Assembly (NCBI RefSeq): GCF_018619335.1
Contig: NZ_JAHHDX010000015.1
Span: forward strand, 1-64,000
Length of the DNA stretch: 64,000 bases
Source of the DNA: Alteromonas sp. ALT199
GTDB taxonomy: Bacteria; Pseudomonadota; Gammaproteobacteria; Enterobacterales; Alteromonadaceae
Reading direction: 5' to 3'
Positions 16,349-26,421 of the stretch are shown here, piece by piece; the stretch's first letter is position 1; each line of letters begins with the position of its first letter. The position numbers and the translations under genes were made by a program. The notes beneath the pieces were generated by a model. That model did no database searches, was not told the DNA's origin, and saw nothing but the letters and a program-made list of their open reading frames with translations.

Positions 16349-17692
16349 ATGGTGCGCAGTATAGTTTCGATATTATTATTGTGTTTCGTGGCGTCGTTCG
16401 CTCACGGAGTTCAAAATAACATCGACGGAGTAAGGGTATGGCCGTCGGCTGAAAATACTCGCATTGTTTTTGATATGAAGGCAGAGCCTGAGTTCACCTA
16501 CTTTACCCTTAACAACCCGGTACGTTTGGTGATTGATATTAAAAACACCGACGACTCTACCAAACTATCAGGTGTAGCAAATAGCGGCGATCTTGTTAGG
16601 AAAATTCGCTATTCCACGCCCAAAACACCGTCTTCTGCTCGCGTGGTAATAGAGCTCAACCGCAAGGCTAAACCGTCAATTTTTGCTGTAGCCCCGAAAG
16701 AGGAGTATGGCCATAGGTTAGTGGTTGACCTACCAGATAGTGCTCCTGCAAAGGCGCCAGTATTGGCTGGTTCAACGGGCTCTGTTGTCATGGACGATTC
16801 AAGCAGTGCTCGGGACAGAGATATTATTGTTGCTATTGATGCAGGGCATGGGGGGCATGACCCTGGTTCAGTTGGCCCGGCTGGCACTTATGAGAAGCAT
16901 ATCACTTTGAGTATCGCCAAAAAGCTCGAAAGCCTGATAAATAAAGAGCGTGGTATGCGCGCAATAATGACTCGCAGTGGGGATCATTATATCTCCCCAA
17001 ATCGCCGCCCTGAAATCGCACGCGAGAAAAAAGCAGATCTTCTAATTTCTATTCATGCGGATGCTTTCAGTCAGCCCCAACCCCGGGGTGGGTCAGTTTG
17101 GGTGCTCTCTATGCGACGAGCAGACACTGAACTCGGTCGTTGGTTAGAGAAATCTGAACGTCATTCAGAGTTACTCGGTGGAGCTGCTGAGGTGATCAAT
17201 GATAAGTCGAGCGAGCGTTATCTGACTGAAACGATACTTGGATTGTCGATGGACCATAGTATGGCGACTAGCCACGACTTAGGTAATAAAGTTGTAGAAG
17301 AATTAAAACAGGTGACTAGCCTTCACAAAAGGAAGCCACAGGCTGCTAGCTTTGCTGTACTAACCGCACCAGACATTCCTTCTATATTAGTAGAGGTAGG
17401 GTTTATTTCTAACCCTCAGGAAGAGAAAAACCTTAATTGGTCTAAACATCGCGAGCGTTTGGCCAATGCTATGTTCAAAGCGGCTAAGCGTTACTTCAAG
17501 CAAGTACCGCCAGATGGTACACTATGGGCTCATGAGCGAGCGAACAATAGAACTCACAAAGTGAGAAGCGGAGAGTCGCTTTCTTTGTTAGCACAGCGTT
17601 ACAATGTGAAAGTGAGTAGCATAAAAGCCGCTAACGATCTTTCAAGTGATGTGGTACGCATTGGGCAGGTGCTAAATATTCCAAGAACTTAG
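16349..17692 (+). CDS. amiB: N-acetylmuramoyl-L-alanine amidase with LysM (AmiB-like)
   Basis: Periplasmic zinc amidase of 447 residues that cuts the bond between MurNAc and the stem peptide during daughter-cell separation. A signal peptide covers 1-20. An AMIN domain (about 25-130) directs it to the septum. The amidase_3 domain (about 155-385) has IDAGHGGHDPG with the first zinc His, the IHAD motif and VEVGFISNP with the catalytic Glu. One LysM repeat (about 398-445, VRSGESLSLLAQRYNV) binds peptidoglycan. Its place between tsaE and mutL is that of E. coli amiB. The EnvC/NlpD activator is not in this window. Confidence 0.93.
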   Translation: MVRSIVSILLLCFVASFAHGVQNNIDGVRVWPSAENTRIVFDMKAEPEFTYFTLNNPVRLVIDIKNTDDSTKLSGVANSGDLVRKIRYSTPKTPSSARVVIELNRKAKPSIFAVAPKEEYGHRLVVDLPDSAPAKAPVLAGSTGSVVMDDSSSARDRDIIVAIDAGHGGHDPGSVGPAGTYEKHITLSIAKKLESLINKERGMRAIMTRSGDHYISPNRRPEIAREKKADLLISIHADAFSQPQPRGGSVWVLSMRRADTELGRWLEKSERHSELLGGAAEVINDKSSERYLTETILGLSMDHSMATSHDLGNKVVEELKQVTSLHKRKPQAASFAVLTAPDIPSILVEVGFISNPQEEKNLNWSKHRERLANAMFKAAKRYFKQVPPDGTLWAHERANNRTHKVRSGESLSLLAQRYNVKVSSIKAANDLSSDVVRIGQVLNIPRT

Positions 17693-17790
17693 CCAGACGC
17701 GAGTTTTTGAATCACCAGCGCCTTTAAATTTCGCATTTAGAAGTAAAGTCACTACTTATCCGTAATAGCAAACATCAATAGGGTAGCCTT

Positions 17791-19638
17791 TTGCCTATAA
17801 AGCTTTTATCCCCCCAATTAGCCAACCAGATTGCCGCTGGTGAAGTGGTAGAACGTCCCGCATCAGTAGTAAAAGAACTACTAGAAAATAGCCTTGACGC
17901 CGGTGCTACTAAAATAGAAGTGGATATTGAAAAAGGTGGTCACAAAAGGATTCGGATAAAAGATAACGGGGCAGGAATAATAAAAAGTGAGTTGCAGCTT
18001 GCTTTGAGCCGTCATGCGACCAGCAAAATCACTACGTTAGATGACCTTGAACAAATTTTGTCGCTAGGCTTTCGCGGTGAAGCATTGGCAAGTATTAGTT
18101 CGGTAAGCAGGCTTACACTAACATCGCGGACCGAATCTCAAACAGAGGCGTGGCAAGCGTACTGCGAAGGCAGAGAAATGGCAGTAAATATTCAGCCTGC
18201 GGCCCACCCTGTTGGAACTACAATCGATGTTGCCGACCTATTTTATAATACGCCAGCAAGACGCAAGTTTTTACGCACCGAAAAAACTGAATTTCAGCAT
18301 ATTGAAGAAGTTATAAAGCGCATTGCTTTAAGTTACCCCAAAGTGTCGTTTGTGTTGAAACATAACGATAAGGTAGCAAAGCGCTTTATCGCCGACAAAG
18401 AAGGAAGCTTAGCAACTCGAATTGGAACCGTAGTCGGGCAGAAATTCATTCAAAATGCCGTGAATATTAGTACAGAGTATGAAGGTCTTCACATTGATGC
18501 GTGGTTAGGGAACGAAGCTATGCTACGCAGTAGCAATGACTGTCAGTTTAGTTTTGTCAACGGCAGGGGTATGCGTGACAAGCTTATTATGCACGCTATT
18601 CGCCAAGCGTATGAAAGCGTTTGGGGTGTTATCGAGCAGCCTAGCTTTGTGGTATACCTAGATGTTGATCCTAAGGATGTTGACGTAAATGTTCATCCAG
18701 CTAAGCATGAGGTTAGGTTTCAACAGGGACGCTTAGTGCATGACTTTATCTGTAAAACAGTGAGTGACGCACTGCATGCCATGACCGATGAACAGTCGTT
18801 GACGGGTATGGAGACAAGTCGTCCAGTCAGTTCAGACTTCATTGCTTCACAAGTAGAGCACGATTACATTAGACCCCTGCAAAACCAAACTTCCGACAAC
18901 ACGCGTACATTTAACGAAAACTCTAGTTATCCATCGGGTTCGACTTCTCAAGGGTATGGCCAATTTGCAGGGGGGGCGAAATCGACATCAGCGGGTGGCT
19001 TTGGAGGAGGCCGAAACGGGGGCGCAACATCCTTACAAAACAGAGGGCCAAGCGCAGCATATCAGTCAAGTTATAACGCATTGATGACGCCAAATAGTGA
19101 CATTAGTGATAATGGTACTGATGTAGTGCCAGTAGCTGCACACGTTAATATCTCTTCTATAGCTAGAATTTACCCAAAATTAGAAAAAATTTACCTTCTT
19201 TGCGCAACTAAAGTTGCAAGTATCTGGTTAAGCGAACTATTTTTAAAAGCACAGCATGGACAACCACTATTGATGCCGGTCGCAGTTTCGCTTGAGAACG
19301 TAGATGACAAAATTGTAGCGTTACTTAATGCATCGCATTTCGAAGTGAACAAAGTGGCTGGGAAATATCGACTGCAACAGGTACCTGCTGGCACGCGTCA
19401 TTTACCTTGGCTTAAATGGTTTGAATTCTTTTTAACAATAGAAAGCGAAAGTATTGGAAGCACGCTTGAAGAGGCAATGAAATCCCTCGCGTTACCCGAA
19501 GAAGTCTTAGATAGTGAAGTGTTGAGCATGCTTTGGTACTGGTTGGATCAGCAAAGCGAAGGGAAACAATGGGAAATTATTGAGCAATTTGCTAAAGTGC
19601 GCCCCTTAAATTCAGTGCTAGATGTGTGGGGAGAATAA
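17791..19638 (+). CDS. mutL: DNA mismatch repair protein MutL
   Basis: Mismatch-repair ATPase of 615 residues that couples MutS recognition to strand incision. The GHKL ATPase domain shows [15 protein letters not shown], and [10 protein letters not shown]; the transducer domain ends near residue 335. A Gly/Ser/Asn-rich linker spans about 340-440 (for example [18 protein letters not shown]), and the C-terminal dimer domain covers about 445-615. The DQHA(x)2E(x)4E endonuclease motif is not seen, which suits a MutH-dependent system. The start is TTG 17791, with AGGG seven bases upstream. Its end overlaps the longest frame of miaA by 17 bases, or touches the preferred miaA start. Confidence 0.96.
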   Translation: MPIKLLSPQLANQIAAGEVVERPASVVKELLENSLDAGATKIEVDIEKGGHKRIRIKDNGAGIIKSELQLALSRHATSKITTLDDLEQILSLGFRGEALASISSVSRLTLTSRTESQTEAWQAYCEGREMAVNIQPAAHPVGTTIDVADLFYNTPARRKFLRTEKTEFQHIEEVIKRIALSYPKVSFVLKHNDKVAKRFIADKEGSLATRIGTVVGQKFIQNAVNISTEYEGLHIDAWLGNEAMLRSSNDCQFSFVNGRGMRDKLIMHAIRQAYESVWGVIEQPSFVVYLDVDPKDVDVNVHPAKHEVRFQQGRLVHDFICKTVSDALHAMTDEQSLTGMETSRPVSSDFIASQVEHDYIRPLQNQTSDNTRTFNENSSYPSGSTSQGYGQFAGGAKSTSAGGFGGGRNGGATSLQNRGPSAAYQSSYNALMTPNSDISDNGTDVVPVAAHVNISSIARIYPKLEKIYLLCATKVASIWLSELFLKAQHGQPLLMPVAVSLENVDDKIVALLNASHFEVNKVAGKYRLQQVPAGTRHLPWLKWFEFFLTIESESIGSTLEEAMKSLALPEEVLDSEVLSMLWYWLDQQSEGKQWEIIEQFAKVRPLNSVLDVWGE

Positions 19639-19639
19639 G

Positions 19640-20575
19640 GTGTCAAATGGCATAAATTCTGCATTACCTGTAATAGCAATTATGGGCCCTACTGCATCAG
19701 GCAAGACTGGCTTGGCATTAGATATAGCGGCCAAGGTTGACAGCGAAGTAATTAGTGTTGATTCAGCCCTTGTATATAGAGGCATGGACATCGGCACTGC
19801 TAAACCTACGCTGGAAGAGCAAGCGGGTGTAGTGCATCACCTAATTGACATTATTGACCCTGCAGACAGTTATTCGGTGTCGCAATTTGTTAACGATACA
19901 AATGGGCTCATTGGCGATATTTTAGCGCGTGGCAAGGTGCCAATTTTGGCTGGAGGTACAATGATGTACTTTAATGCCTTGATAAATGGAATTTCGCCAC
20001 TACCTAAGTCAGATGAAAAGATACGAGATGATATAACACAGCAGGCACAACGCTTGGGTTGGTCTAAATTACACGATGAATTGCGTGGTGTAGACCCAAT
20101 CAGTGGTGAGAGAATTCACCCCAATGACCCACAGCGAATTACCCGGGCACTAGAAGTGTTTAGGAGTACCGGCAAGACGTTGACATATTGGCAAGCGCAA
20201 GAGGGCGAAAAGTGCCCTTATAATATTGCACAATTTGCCATAGCGCCCGCAGATAGGGCAGTGTTGCACGAACGTATCGCGACTCGGTTCGACATGATGT
20301 TGGAGCAAGGGTTCGAAAAAGAAGTACTGAAACTTTATGAACGCGGTGATCTACATGAAGATTTACCGTCTATACGTTCAGTAGGGTACAGACAAATGTG
20401 GCAGTACCTTGATGGCCAGTTGAGTTACGCAGAAATGCGTGAAAGAGGTATTATCGCTACAAGGCAGCTTGCCAAGCGCCAGCTTACGTGGTTACGGGGC
20501 TGGGAGCAGATTACATGGCTCGACACATTTGCTAACGATAATTTGATTAAAATTACAGCGAAAGTCACACTTTAA
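19640..20575 (+). CDS. miaA: tRNA dimethylallyltransferase MiaA
   Basis: Transfers the dimethylallyl group to N6 of adenosine 37 in tRNAs that read UNN codons; 311 residues from GTG 19640. Walker A-like [15 protein letters not shown] is near residue 13; [18 protein letters not shown] and YDP-type substrate motifs follow. ATG 19622 is 18 bases upstream inside the mutL end, but GGGGAG at 19628-19633 lies six bases before the GTG, so the GTG is preferred. The length agrees with E. coli MiaA (316). hfq follows after 78 bases; in E. coli the hfq promoters lie in miaA and the gap, which may also hold here. Confidence 0.95.
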   Translation: MSNGINSALPVIAIMGPTASGKTGLALDIAAKVDSEVISVDSALVYRGMDIGTAKPTLEEQAGVVHHLIDIIDPADSYSVSQFVNDTNGLIGDILARGKVPILAGGTMMYFNALINGISPLPKSDEKIRDDITQQAQRLGWSKLHDELRGVDPISGERIHPNDPQRITRALEVFRSTGKTLTYWQAQEGEKCPYNIAQFAIAPADRAVLHERIATRFDMMLEQGFEKEVLKLYERGDLHEDLPSIRSVGYRQMWQYLDGQLSYAEMRERGIIATRQLAKRQLTWLRGWEQITWLDTFANDNLIKITAKVTL

Positions 20576-20653
20576 ATGTTTGAGTGTGGTATATATTAGA
20601 CGTGCAGTGATAGTGAAATTTCTATCATGAATAATAAAAACTAAGGATATCAA

Positions 20654-20902
20654 ATGGCTAAAGGGCAATCTTTACAAGACCCATTCTTGAACGCTTTGCG
20701 TAAGGAACGTATTCCAGTATCAATTTATTTGGTAAACGGTATTAAACTTCAGGGGCAGGTTGAATCATTCGACCAGTTCGTTATTTTACTGAAGAACACA
20801 GTAAGCCAAATGGTGTATAAGCACGCGATTTCTACTGTTGTTCCAGCACGCGCTATCACAATGCCTAGCGCAGGAGATTCTGAAAATACTAAAGGTGAAT
20901 AA
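20654..20902 (+). CDS. hfq: RNA chaperone Hfq
   Basis: Sm-like RNA chaperone of 82 residues that pairs small RNAs with mRNAs as a hexamer. The whole conserved core is visible: [20 protein letters not shown] (Sm1) and [15 protein letters not shown] with the KH motif (Sm2). The C-terminal tail after residue 70 is short (about 12 residues) compared with the roughly 30-residue tail of E. coli Hfq (102 in total). AAGGATATCAAATG gives a good ribosome-binding site. It lies between miaA and hflX, the standard order. Confidence 0.97.
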   Translation: MAKGQSLQDPFLNALRKERIPVSIYLVNGIKLQGQVESFDQFVILLKNTVSQMVYKHAISTVVPARAITMPSAGDSENTKGE

Positions 20903-20919
20903 TTTAAAAGGTAACGCGC

Positions 20920-22209
20920 TTGTTTGACCGTTATGAAGCCGGTGAACAGGCTGTACTTGTTCATGTTAATTTTTCCGACGAGAACAGTAAAGAAGACTTA
21001 AGTGAGCTTGAATTACTTGTGTCTTCAGCAGGTGTAAATGCGGTCGAAGTCATCACGACCTCGCGCAGTGCGCCTCATGCTAAGTTTTTTGTCGGATCAG
21101 GTAAGGCAGAGGAAATAGCAGCTGCTGTAAAGGCACACGATGCTAACGTTGTTATTTTTAATCACGCGCTTTCTCCCTCTCAGGAGCGTAATTTAGAAGC
21201 GGTGTGCAAATGCCGGGTGTTAGATAGAACTGGGCTCATTCTTGATATTTTCGCGCAACGCGCGCGAACGCACGAGGGTAAGCTTCAGGTTGAACTAGCT
21301 CAGTTGAGACATATCTCAACTCGTCTCATCAGAGGATGGACACACCTTGAGCGTCAAAAAGGTGGTATTGGTCTTCGCGGTCCGGGTGAGACTCAGCTAG
21401 AAACTGACCGTCGATTACTTCGTGGCCGTATTAAAGCCATTCTTCGTCGTTTGGAAAAAGTGCAAAAGCAGCGTGAGCAGGGTCGTCGCTCACGTAAACG
21501 CGCTGAAATTCCAACGGTATCCTTAGTTGGCTATACGAATGCAGGAAAATCGACGCTGTTTAACACCATTACCGACTCACACGTTTACGCTGCTGATCAG
21601 CTGTTCGCAACGCTGGACCCTACGTTACGTAAAATCGAGTTAAAAGATGTTGGACCGGCAATTCTAGCCGACACAGTTGGTTTTATTCGTCATCTTCCCC
21701 ACGACTTAGTCGCTGCGTTTAAAGCGACGCTTCAAGAAACACAAGAAGCTGATTTACTGCTTCATGTTGTCGACATTGCCGATGCAAAATATCGTGAAAC
21801 CATGGACGAGGTAAATAACGTACTTGAAGAAATTGAAGCTGGGGACATTCAACAATTACTAATCTGTAATAAGATTGATAAACTAGACGACGTTCAGCCG
21901 CGTATAGAGAGAAACGATGAAGGCGTGCCTGTTAGAGTGTGGTTGTCTGCACAAACTGGCGAGGGAACGGAATTATTAAGCCAAGCTTTGACTGAATGTT
22001 TAGCGAAAAGCATGGTGAACTACACATTGAAAATTCCGCCTGCTCAAAGTCGATTGCGTGGCGTGTTGTACGAGCTAAACTGCATTGCAAGTGAAGAATA
22101 CGACAGTCAGGGAGACTGGGTAGTTGATGTAAGAATGCCCGCTGCCGATTGGAACAGGCTTGAAAAGCGTCTGGAAAACGGAATATCAGAGTATGTTGTG
22201 CGACATTAA
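20920..22209 (+). CDS. hflX: ribosome-associated GTPase HflX
   Basis: GTPase of 429 residues that splits stalled ribosomes, notably after heat stress. The N-terminal nucleotide-binding domain (about 1-180) contains the glycine-rich GIGLRGPGETQLE motif. The G domain begins at about 200 with G1 GYTNAGKST, then G3 DTVGF and G4 NKID. The start is TTG 20920: the protein from there (LFDRYEAGEQAVLVHV, read as M) aligns with the start of E. coli HflX. AAAGG lies upstream. It is 17 bases after hfq and 67 bases before hflK, probably one transcript. Confidence 0.95.
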   Translation: MFDRYEAGEQAVLVHVNFSDENSKEDLSELELLVSSAGVNAVEVITTSRSAPHAKFFVGSGKAEEIAAAVKAHDANVVIFNHALSPSQERNLEAVCKCRVLDRTGLILDIFAQRARTHEGKLQVELAQLRHISTRLIRGWTHLERQKGGIGLRGPGETQLETDRRLLRGRIKAILRRLEKVQKQREQGRRSRKRAEIPTVSLVGYTNAGKSTLFNTITDSHVYAADQLFATLDPTLRKIELKDVGPAILADTVGFIRHLPHDLVAAFKATLQETQEADLLLHVVDIADAKYRETMDEVNNVLEEIEAGDIQQLLICNKIDKLDDVQPRIERNDEGVPVRVWLSAQTGEGTELLSQALTECLAKSMVNYTLKIPPAQSRLRGVLYELNCIASEEYDSQGDWVVDVRMPAADWNRLEKRLENGISEYVVRH

Positions 22210-22276
22210 GCAGTGTTAGACACTGCATTGAGCATGCAAAATTCAAAAATATAACAGTAATCTATGGAGTATCAGC

Positions 22277-23428
22277 ATGGCTTGGAATGAGCCGGGTGGC
22301 AATAATAACGACCCGTGGAAGAATCGCGGTGGGAAAGAGCAAGGTCCCCCAGATTTGGACGATGTTTTTAAAAACTTATTTGGTAAGTTTGGAAAGTCAG
22401 GTGGCAACGGTGGTGGCTCGGGCAAAAGCCTAGGCGGCATCGGTGCTGGTATTTTAGTAGGTTTACTTGTCGTGATTTGGTTCATTAGTGGTTTTTATAC
22501 CATTCGTGAAGCCGAGCGCGGTGTAGTACTCCGCTTTGGCGAGTATCATCAACAAGTAGAGCCAGGTCTTCGCTGGGCACCTACATTTATCGATACTGTA
22601 ATTCCTGTCGATGTTCAGTCTATACGCGATCAATCATCTTCAGGCTCTATGCTTACTGAAGATGAAAACGTAGTGAGCGTTCAAATGGAAATGCAATTCC
22701 GCGTTGTTGATCCGTACCGTTGGACGTTTGCCGTTGAAAGCCCGGAGCAAAGCTTGAGTCAGTCTCTTGATAGCGCTATCCGTTATGTAGTTGGTCATTC
22801 GACAATGGATGACGTACTTACAGACGGACGTGAAGTAACGCGTCAGCGTGTGTGGGAAGAGCTACAGTCGATCATTGAACCATACAACATGGGCGTTTCT
22901 ATCATTGATATGAACTTCCGTGATGCTCGTCCACCTGAGCAAGTTAAAGATGCATTTGACGATGCTATTGCTGCACAGGAAGACGAACAGCGCTTCATTC
23001 GTGAAGCAGAGGCTTATGCAAGAGAAATTGAACCTCGTGCTCGTGGTCAAGTGAACCGCATGAACGAAGAAGCACAGGCTTATAAAGAGCGTGTAACGTT
23101 AGAGGCGCAAGGTGAAGTGGCACGTTTTGAAGAATTACTTCCTCAATACGAGCGAGCACCTGTGGTTACGCGTGAGCGTATTTATCTTGAGACCATGGAA
23201 GAAGTGTTAAGCAATACCAGCAAAATCATGGTTGATAGCAAAGGTGGCAACAACATGATGTATCTTCCGCTAGATAAAATTATGGAACGCCAGCAATCTA
23301 CGAACAACAAAAATACGCGCAATACATTGGAAGGCTTACAAGCACCAGTAACCGATGCTAACGGCCGCAGCCGCAACAGTTCACCAAGTTCAGGCTTGCG
23401 CGGCGATAGCTACAGAGAGGGGAGATAA
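22277..23428 (+). CDS. hflK: FtsH modulator HflK
   Basis: Inner-membrane SPFH/prohibitin-family protein of 383 residues that forms, with HflC, the large cage around the FtsH protease. The cytosolic N-terminus is Gly/Asn-rich (NEPGGNNNDPW, SGGNGGGSGKSLGG). One transmembrane segment lies at about 56-76 (GAGILVGLLVVIWFISGFY). The SPFH domain follows, with REAERGVVLRFGEY and FRDARPPEQVKDAF, and then a coiled-coil rich in Glu/Arg (EAEAYAREIEPRARGQ). It is five bases upstream of hflC, so the two are made together. Confidence 0.96.
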   Translation: MAWNEPGGNNNDPWKNRGGKEQGPPDLDDVFKNLFGKFGKSGGNGGGSGKSLGGIGAGILVGLLVVIWFISGFYTIREAERGVVLRFGEYHQQVEPGLRWAPTFIDTVIPVDVQSIRDQSSSGSMLTEDENVVSVQMEMQFRVVDPYRWTFAVESPEQSLSQSLDSAIRYVVGHSTMDDVLTDGREVTRQRVWEELQSIIEPYNMGVSIIDMNFRDARPPEQVKDAFDDAIAAQEDEQRFIREAEAYAREIEPRARGQVNRMNEEAQAYKERVTLEAQGEVARFEELLPQYERAPVVTRERIYLETMEEVLSNTSKIMVDSKGGNNMMYLPLDKIMERQQSTNNKNTRNTLEGLQAPVTDANGRSRNSSPSSGLRGDSYREGR

Positions 23429-23433
23429 GCACA

Positions 23434-24315
23434 ATGAAGAATTTGTTAATTGCAGTATTTGTTCTTCTTGTTTTGCTTGCATCAGGCTCACTGTTTGCAG
23501 TTAAAGAAGGCGAGCGCGCCATTGTTATTCAATTTGGTAAAGTTCAAAGAGACGACGCAACCGGAGATACAAAAGTATTTGAACCGGGTCTTCACTTCAA
23601 GCTGCCATTCATTGACACAGTACGTGTACTAGATGCACGTGTTCAAACGCTTGATGGCTCACCAGATCGTTTTGTAACAAGCGAGAAAAAAGACCTTATC
23701 GTTGACTCTTACGTGAAATGGCGCATAGAAGATTTTGCGCGTTACTATCTATCGACTGGTGGTAATAAGCTTCAAGCCGAAGCATTACTTAAGCAGAAAG
23801 TTAACAACGGTCTACGTTCAGAGTTTGGTACACGTACTATTGCGCAAATAGTTTCAGGTGAGCGTTCAGCGCTTATGAATCAGGCAATGGAACAGGCCTC
23901 TACTTCTTCTGATGAATTGGGCATTGAAATTGTAGACGTTCGTGTCAAGCAGATTAACCTGCCTACTGAAGTAAGTAACTCTATCTTCCAGCGTATGCGC
24001 GCAGAGCGTGCTGGCGTTGCCCGTGAGCACCGCTCAGAGGGCCAAGAGCAAGCTGAAGTAATTAAAGCGAACATTGACGCAAAAGTAACGGTAATGCTGG
24101 CAGATGCTGAGCGTAATGCTCGTCAATTGCGCGGTGAAGGTGATGCGATTGCAGCTCAAATTTACGCTGATGCTTATTCTAAAAATGCAGACTTCTACAG
24201 CTTCTTGCGTAGTATGGATGCGTACAAAGAAAGCTTTAACAGTAAACAGGATGTTATGGTCATTGCGCCTGATAGTGACTTCTTTAAGTACATGAATCAG
24301 TCGAAAGGCAACTAA
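23434..24315 (+). CDS. hflC: FtsH modulator HflC
   Basis: Partner of HflK in the FtsH-HflKC complex; 293 residues. An N-terminal membrane anchor covers about 1-22 (NLLIAVFVLLVLLASGSLF). The SPFH domain starts with KEGERAIVIQFGKV and contains DSYVKWRIEDFARYY. A helical region with RMRAERAGVAREHRSEGQEQ (about 190-209) and the family C-terminus complete it. GAGGGGAG near the hflK stop is its ribosome-binding site. A strong terminator follows 27 bases later, ending the long tsaE-hflC gene run. Confidence 0.96.
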   Translation: MKNLLIAVFVLLVLLASGSLFAVKEGERAIVIQFGKVQRDDATGDTKVFEPGLHFKLPFIDTVRVLDARVQTLDGSPDRFVTSEKKDLIVDSYVKWRIEDFARYYLSTGGNKLQAEALLKQKVNNGLRSEFGTRTIAQIVSGERSALMNQAMEQASTSSDELGIEIVDVRVKQINLPTEVSNSIFQRMRAERAGVAREHRSEGQEQAEVIKANIDAKVTVMLADAERNARQLRGEGDAIAAQIYADAYSKNADFYSFLRSMDAYKESFNSKQDVMVIAPDSDFFKYMNQSKGN

Positions 24316-24342
24316 AAATCTAGTGTTTTTATGATTATAAAG

Positions 24343-24367
24343 GCCAGTCTTTTAGACTGGCTTTTTT
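24343..24367 (+). terminator. rho-independent terminator after hflC
   Basis: GCCAGTCT (24343-24350) and AGACTGGC (24354-24361) form an 8-bp stem over a TTT loop, followed by six T residues. It closes the hfq-hflX-hflK-hflC transcript. Confidence 0.88.
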
Positions 24368-24609
24368 GTATCTGCTCTAAAAGTAACTTACTGATACAAA
24401 GTGGTTATTTTTAATTATATGAGGCCAATTTAGCAAAGTGTACAGTGAGTTTACCTCTCATTTTCCCTATTCACTGCCAAATTTTCACTAAATCGGGTAA
24501 AATACCGCCTGAATATTATTAAAACACGCCACTCATTAAGTACAAAGTTGAAGCCGTCCCAGCGTTAACTTTGATGTAGTAGGCGTAAATAAACGACAGA
24601 GGGAAGATT

Positions 24610-26211
24610 TTGACAACGGAAAATAAAAATTCAGTGTCTGCCGATAATAACGGCGGACAAGGTGGGTTATTCTCGCGATTTCTCGCCACGGTGGAATGGT
24701 TAGGAAATCTACTTCCACACCCGGTAACGTTATTTGCGCTGCTTTCACTTTTCATAGTGGTTTTAAGTGGCATATTAGGTTACTTCGATTTAGCTGTTGC
24801 TGACCCTCGCCCTGTAGGCGCGAAGGGACGTGAAGAAGACGGTATGATTGAAGTAATATCCTTGATGAGTGCCGAAGGCCTGCAGCGAATTGTGACCGGG
24901 CTTGTAACTAACTTCACCGGGTTTGCACCACTTGGCACCGTGCTTGTTGCACTTCTAGGTGTATCGGTAGCTGAGCACTCAGGTCTTTTATCGGCAGCAA
25001 TGCGTGCGTTGGTTATGAATGCCTCTAAACGCGCCGTAACCTTTGCTGTTGTGTTTGCCGGTATTATTTCAAATACCGCCTCAGAACTTGGCTATGTTGT
25101 GCTTATTCCTCTGGCGGCGATGATCTTCCACTCCTTAGGTCGCCACCCGTTAGCCGGTCTTGCTGCAGCCTTTGCTGGTGTTTCGGCAGGTTACAGTGCA
25201 AATCTTTTGTTAGGTACAGTCGACCCACTGTTGTCGGGTATAACAGAAGCGGCAGCACATATGATTGACCCTGATTACATGGTTGGCCCAGAAGTGAACT
25301 GGTACTTTATGTTTATCAGTACTTTTGTGGTGGCCACTATGGGGGCGCTAGTTACTGAAAAAGTGGTAGAGCCGAGGCTGGGCAAATTTGATCCGGCTGA
25401 TGCTTCAATAGACCTAGGCAAACAATCTATGGATGCGCCAACGGAACTGGAAAAGAAAGGCCTGCGTTGGGCAGGAATATCTTTCGTTGTGGTTTGCGCA
25501 ATACTCGCGTTAACAGTAGTACCTGAAAACGGTATTTTGCGCCACCCTGAAACAGGTGAGGTAGCTGGTTCTCCTTTCCTTAAAGGCATTGTTGCTTTCA
25601 TCTTTATCACCTTTGCTATTCCGGGTTTTGTGTACGGAAAAGTAACCAAGTCGATGAAAAACGACAAAGATGTGATTGATGCTATGGCTAAAAGTATGGG
25701 AGCCATGGGCCTATATATCACCTTGGTTTTCTTTGCCGCGCAGTTTGTTGCTTTCTTCAAATGGACAAATTTAGGCACTGTGCTAGCCGTTAAAGGCGCA
25801 GCTCTCTTGCAAGCGGCAGGGTTAGACGGCCCTTCTGTGTTTATCCTCTTTATTTTGATGTGTGGCGTGGTTAACTTGTCATTAGGCAGTGCATCTGCGC
25901 AATGGGCAGTAACAGCGCCTATTTTTGTGCCTATGTTAATGCTTATTGGCTATTCGCCAGAGGTTATTCAAGCGGCCTACCGAATCGGTGACTCAGTCAC
26001 AAATGTTATCGCACCTATGATGAGTTATTTTGGGCTTATATTAGCCATGGCTGCCAGATACAAAAAAGACTTAGGTATGGGTACACTTATCGCGATGATG
26101 CTGCCTTACTCCATGGTCTTCATAGTAGGCTGGACCATTTTATTCTATATTTGGGTATTCTTACTTGGTATGCCGGTAGGCCCAGGCGCAGCTACATATT
26201 ACCAGCCTTAA
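24610..26211 (+). CDS. AbgT-family transporter
   Basis: Inner-membrane transporter of 533 residues in the AbgT family. E. coli AbgT imports p-aminobenzoyl-glutamate, and other members such as MtrF export sulphonamide-type antimetabolites; which applies here is unknown. About ten or more hydrophobic segments are visible, starting at about residue 40 (PVTLFALLSLFIVVLSGIL). The two re-entrant family segments are seen near SNTASELGYVVLIPLAAMIF and NLSLGSASAQWAVTAPIFVP. The start is TTG 24610, with GAGGGAAG just upstream. No abgA/abgB amidohydrolase genes are adjacent, which argues against a standard p-aminobenzoyl-glutamate use operon. Confidence 0.9.
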   Translation: MTTENKNSVSADNNGGQGGLFSRFLATVEWLGNLLPHPVTLFALLSLFIVVLSGILGYFDLAVADPRPVGAKGREEDGMIEVISLMSAEGLQRIVTGLVTNFTGFAPLGTVLVALLGVSVAEHSGLLSAAMRALVMNASKRAVTFAVVFAGIISNTASELGYVVLIPLAAMIFHSLGRHPLAGLAAAFAGVSAGYSANLLLGTVDPLLSGITEAAAHMIDPDYMVGPEVNWYFMFISTFVVATMGALVTEKVVEPRLGKFDPADASIDLGKQSMDAPTELEKKGLRWAGISFVVVCAILALTVVPENGILRHPETGEVAGSPFLKGIVAFIFITFAIPGFVYGKVTKSMKNDKDVIDAMAKSMGAMGLYITLVFFAAQFVAFFKWTNLGTVLAVKGAALLQAAGLDGPSVFILFILMCGVVNLSLGSASAQWAVTAPIFVPMLMLIGYSPEVIQAAYRIGDSVTNVIAPMMSYFGLILAMAARYKKDLGMGTLIAMMLPYSMVFIVGWTILFYIWVFLLGMPVGPGAATYYQP

Positions 26212-26260
26212 GTAAATAACCAGCTCAGTAGCCACAATGTTTGTTAAGTGGCGGTCAAAT

Positions 26261-26308
26261 AGCGGTATATGTTCTTAAATATAATTTTCGAACATCTACC
26301 GCTTTTTT
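26261..26308 (+). terminator. rho-independent terminator after the AbgT gene
   Basis: AGCGGTA-T-ATGTTC (26261-26274) pairs with GAACAT-C-TACCGCT (26290-26303), a 14-position stem with one mismatch over a 15-base AT-rich loop, then T residues to 26308. It ends the AbgT transporter transcript. Confidence 0.78.
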
Positions 26309-26421
26309 AATGCTTAAAATCTATTGGAGCAATCGTGCTTTTCTGGCGTTATTAAAGATCATAATCTAAGGTAATTCAGTATAATAGGGATATAGCGCAG
26401 TACTTCTTGGACGATAAATAC

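Noticed and set aside
25275-25778. A 167-codon minus-strand frame inside the AbgT transporter gene
   Set aside because: The plus-strand protein has clear transporter helices through this region. The antisense product is low in sense and has no start signal.
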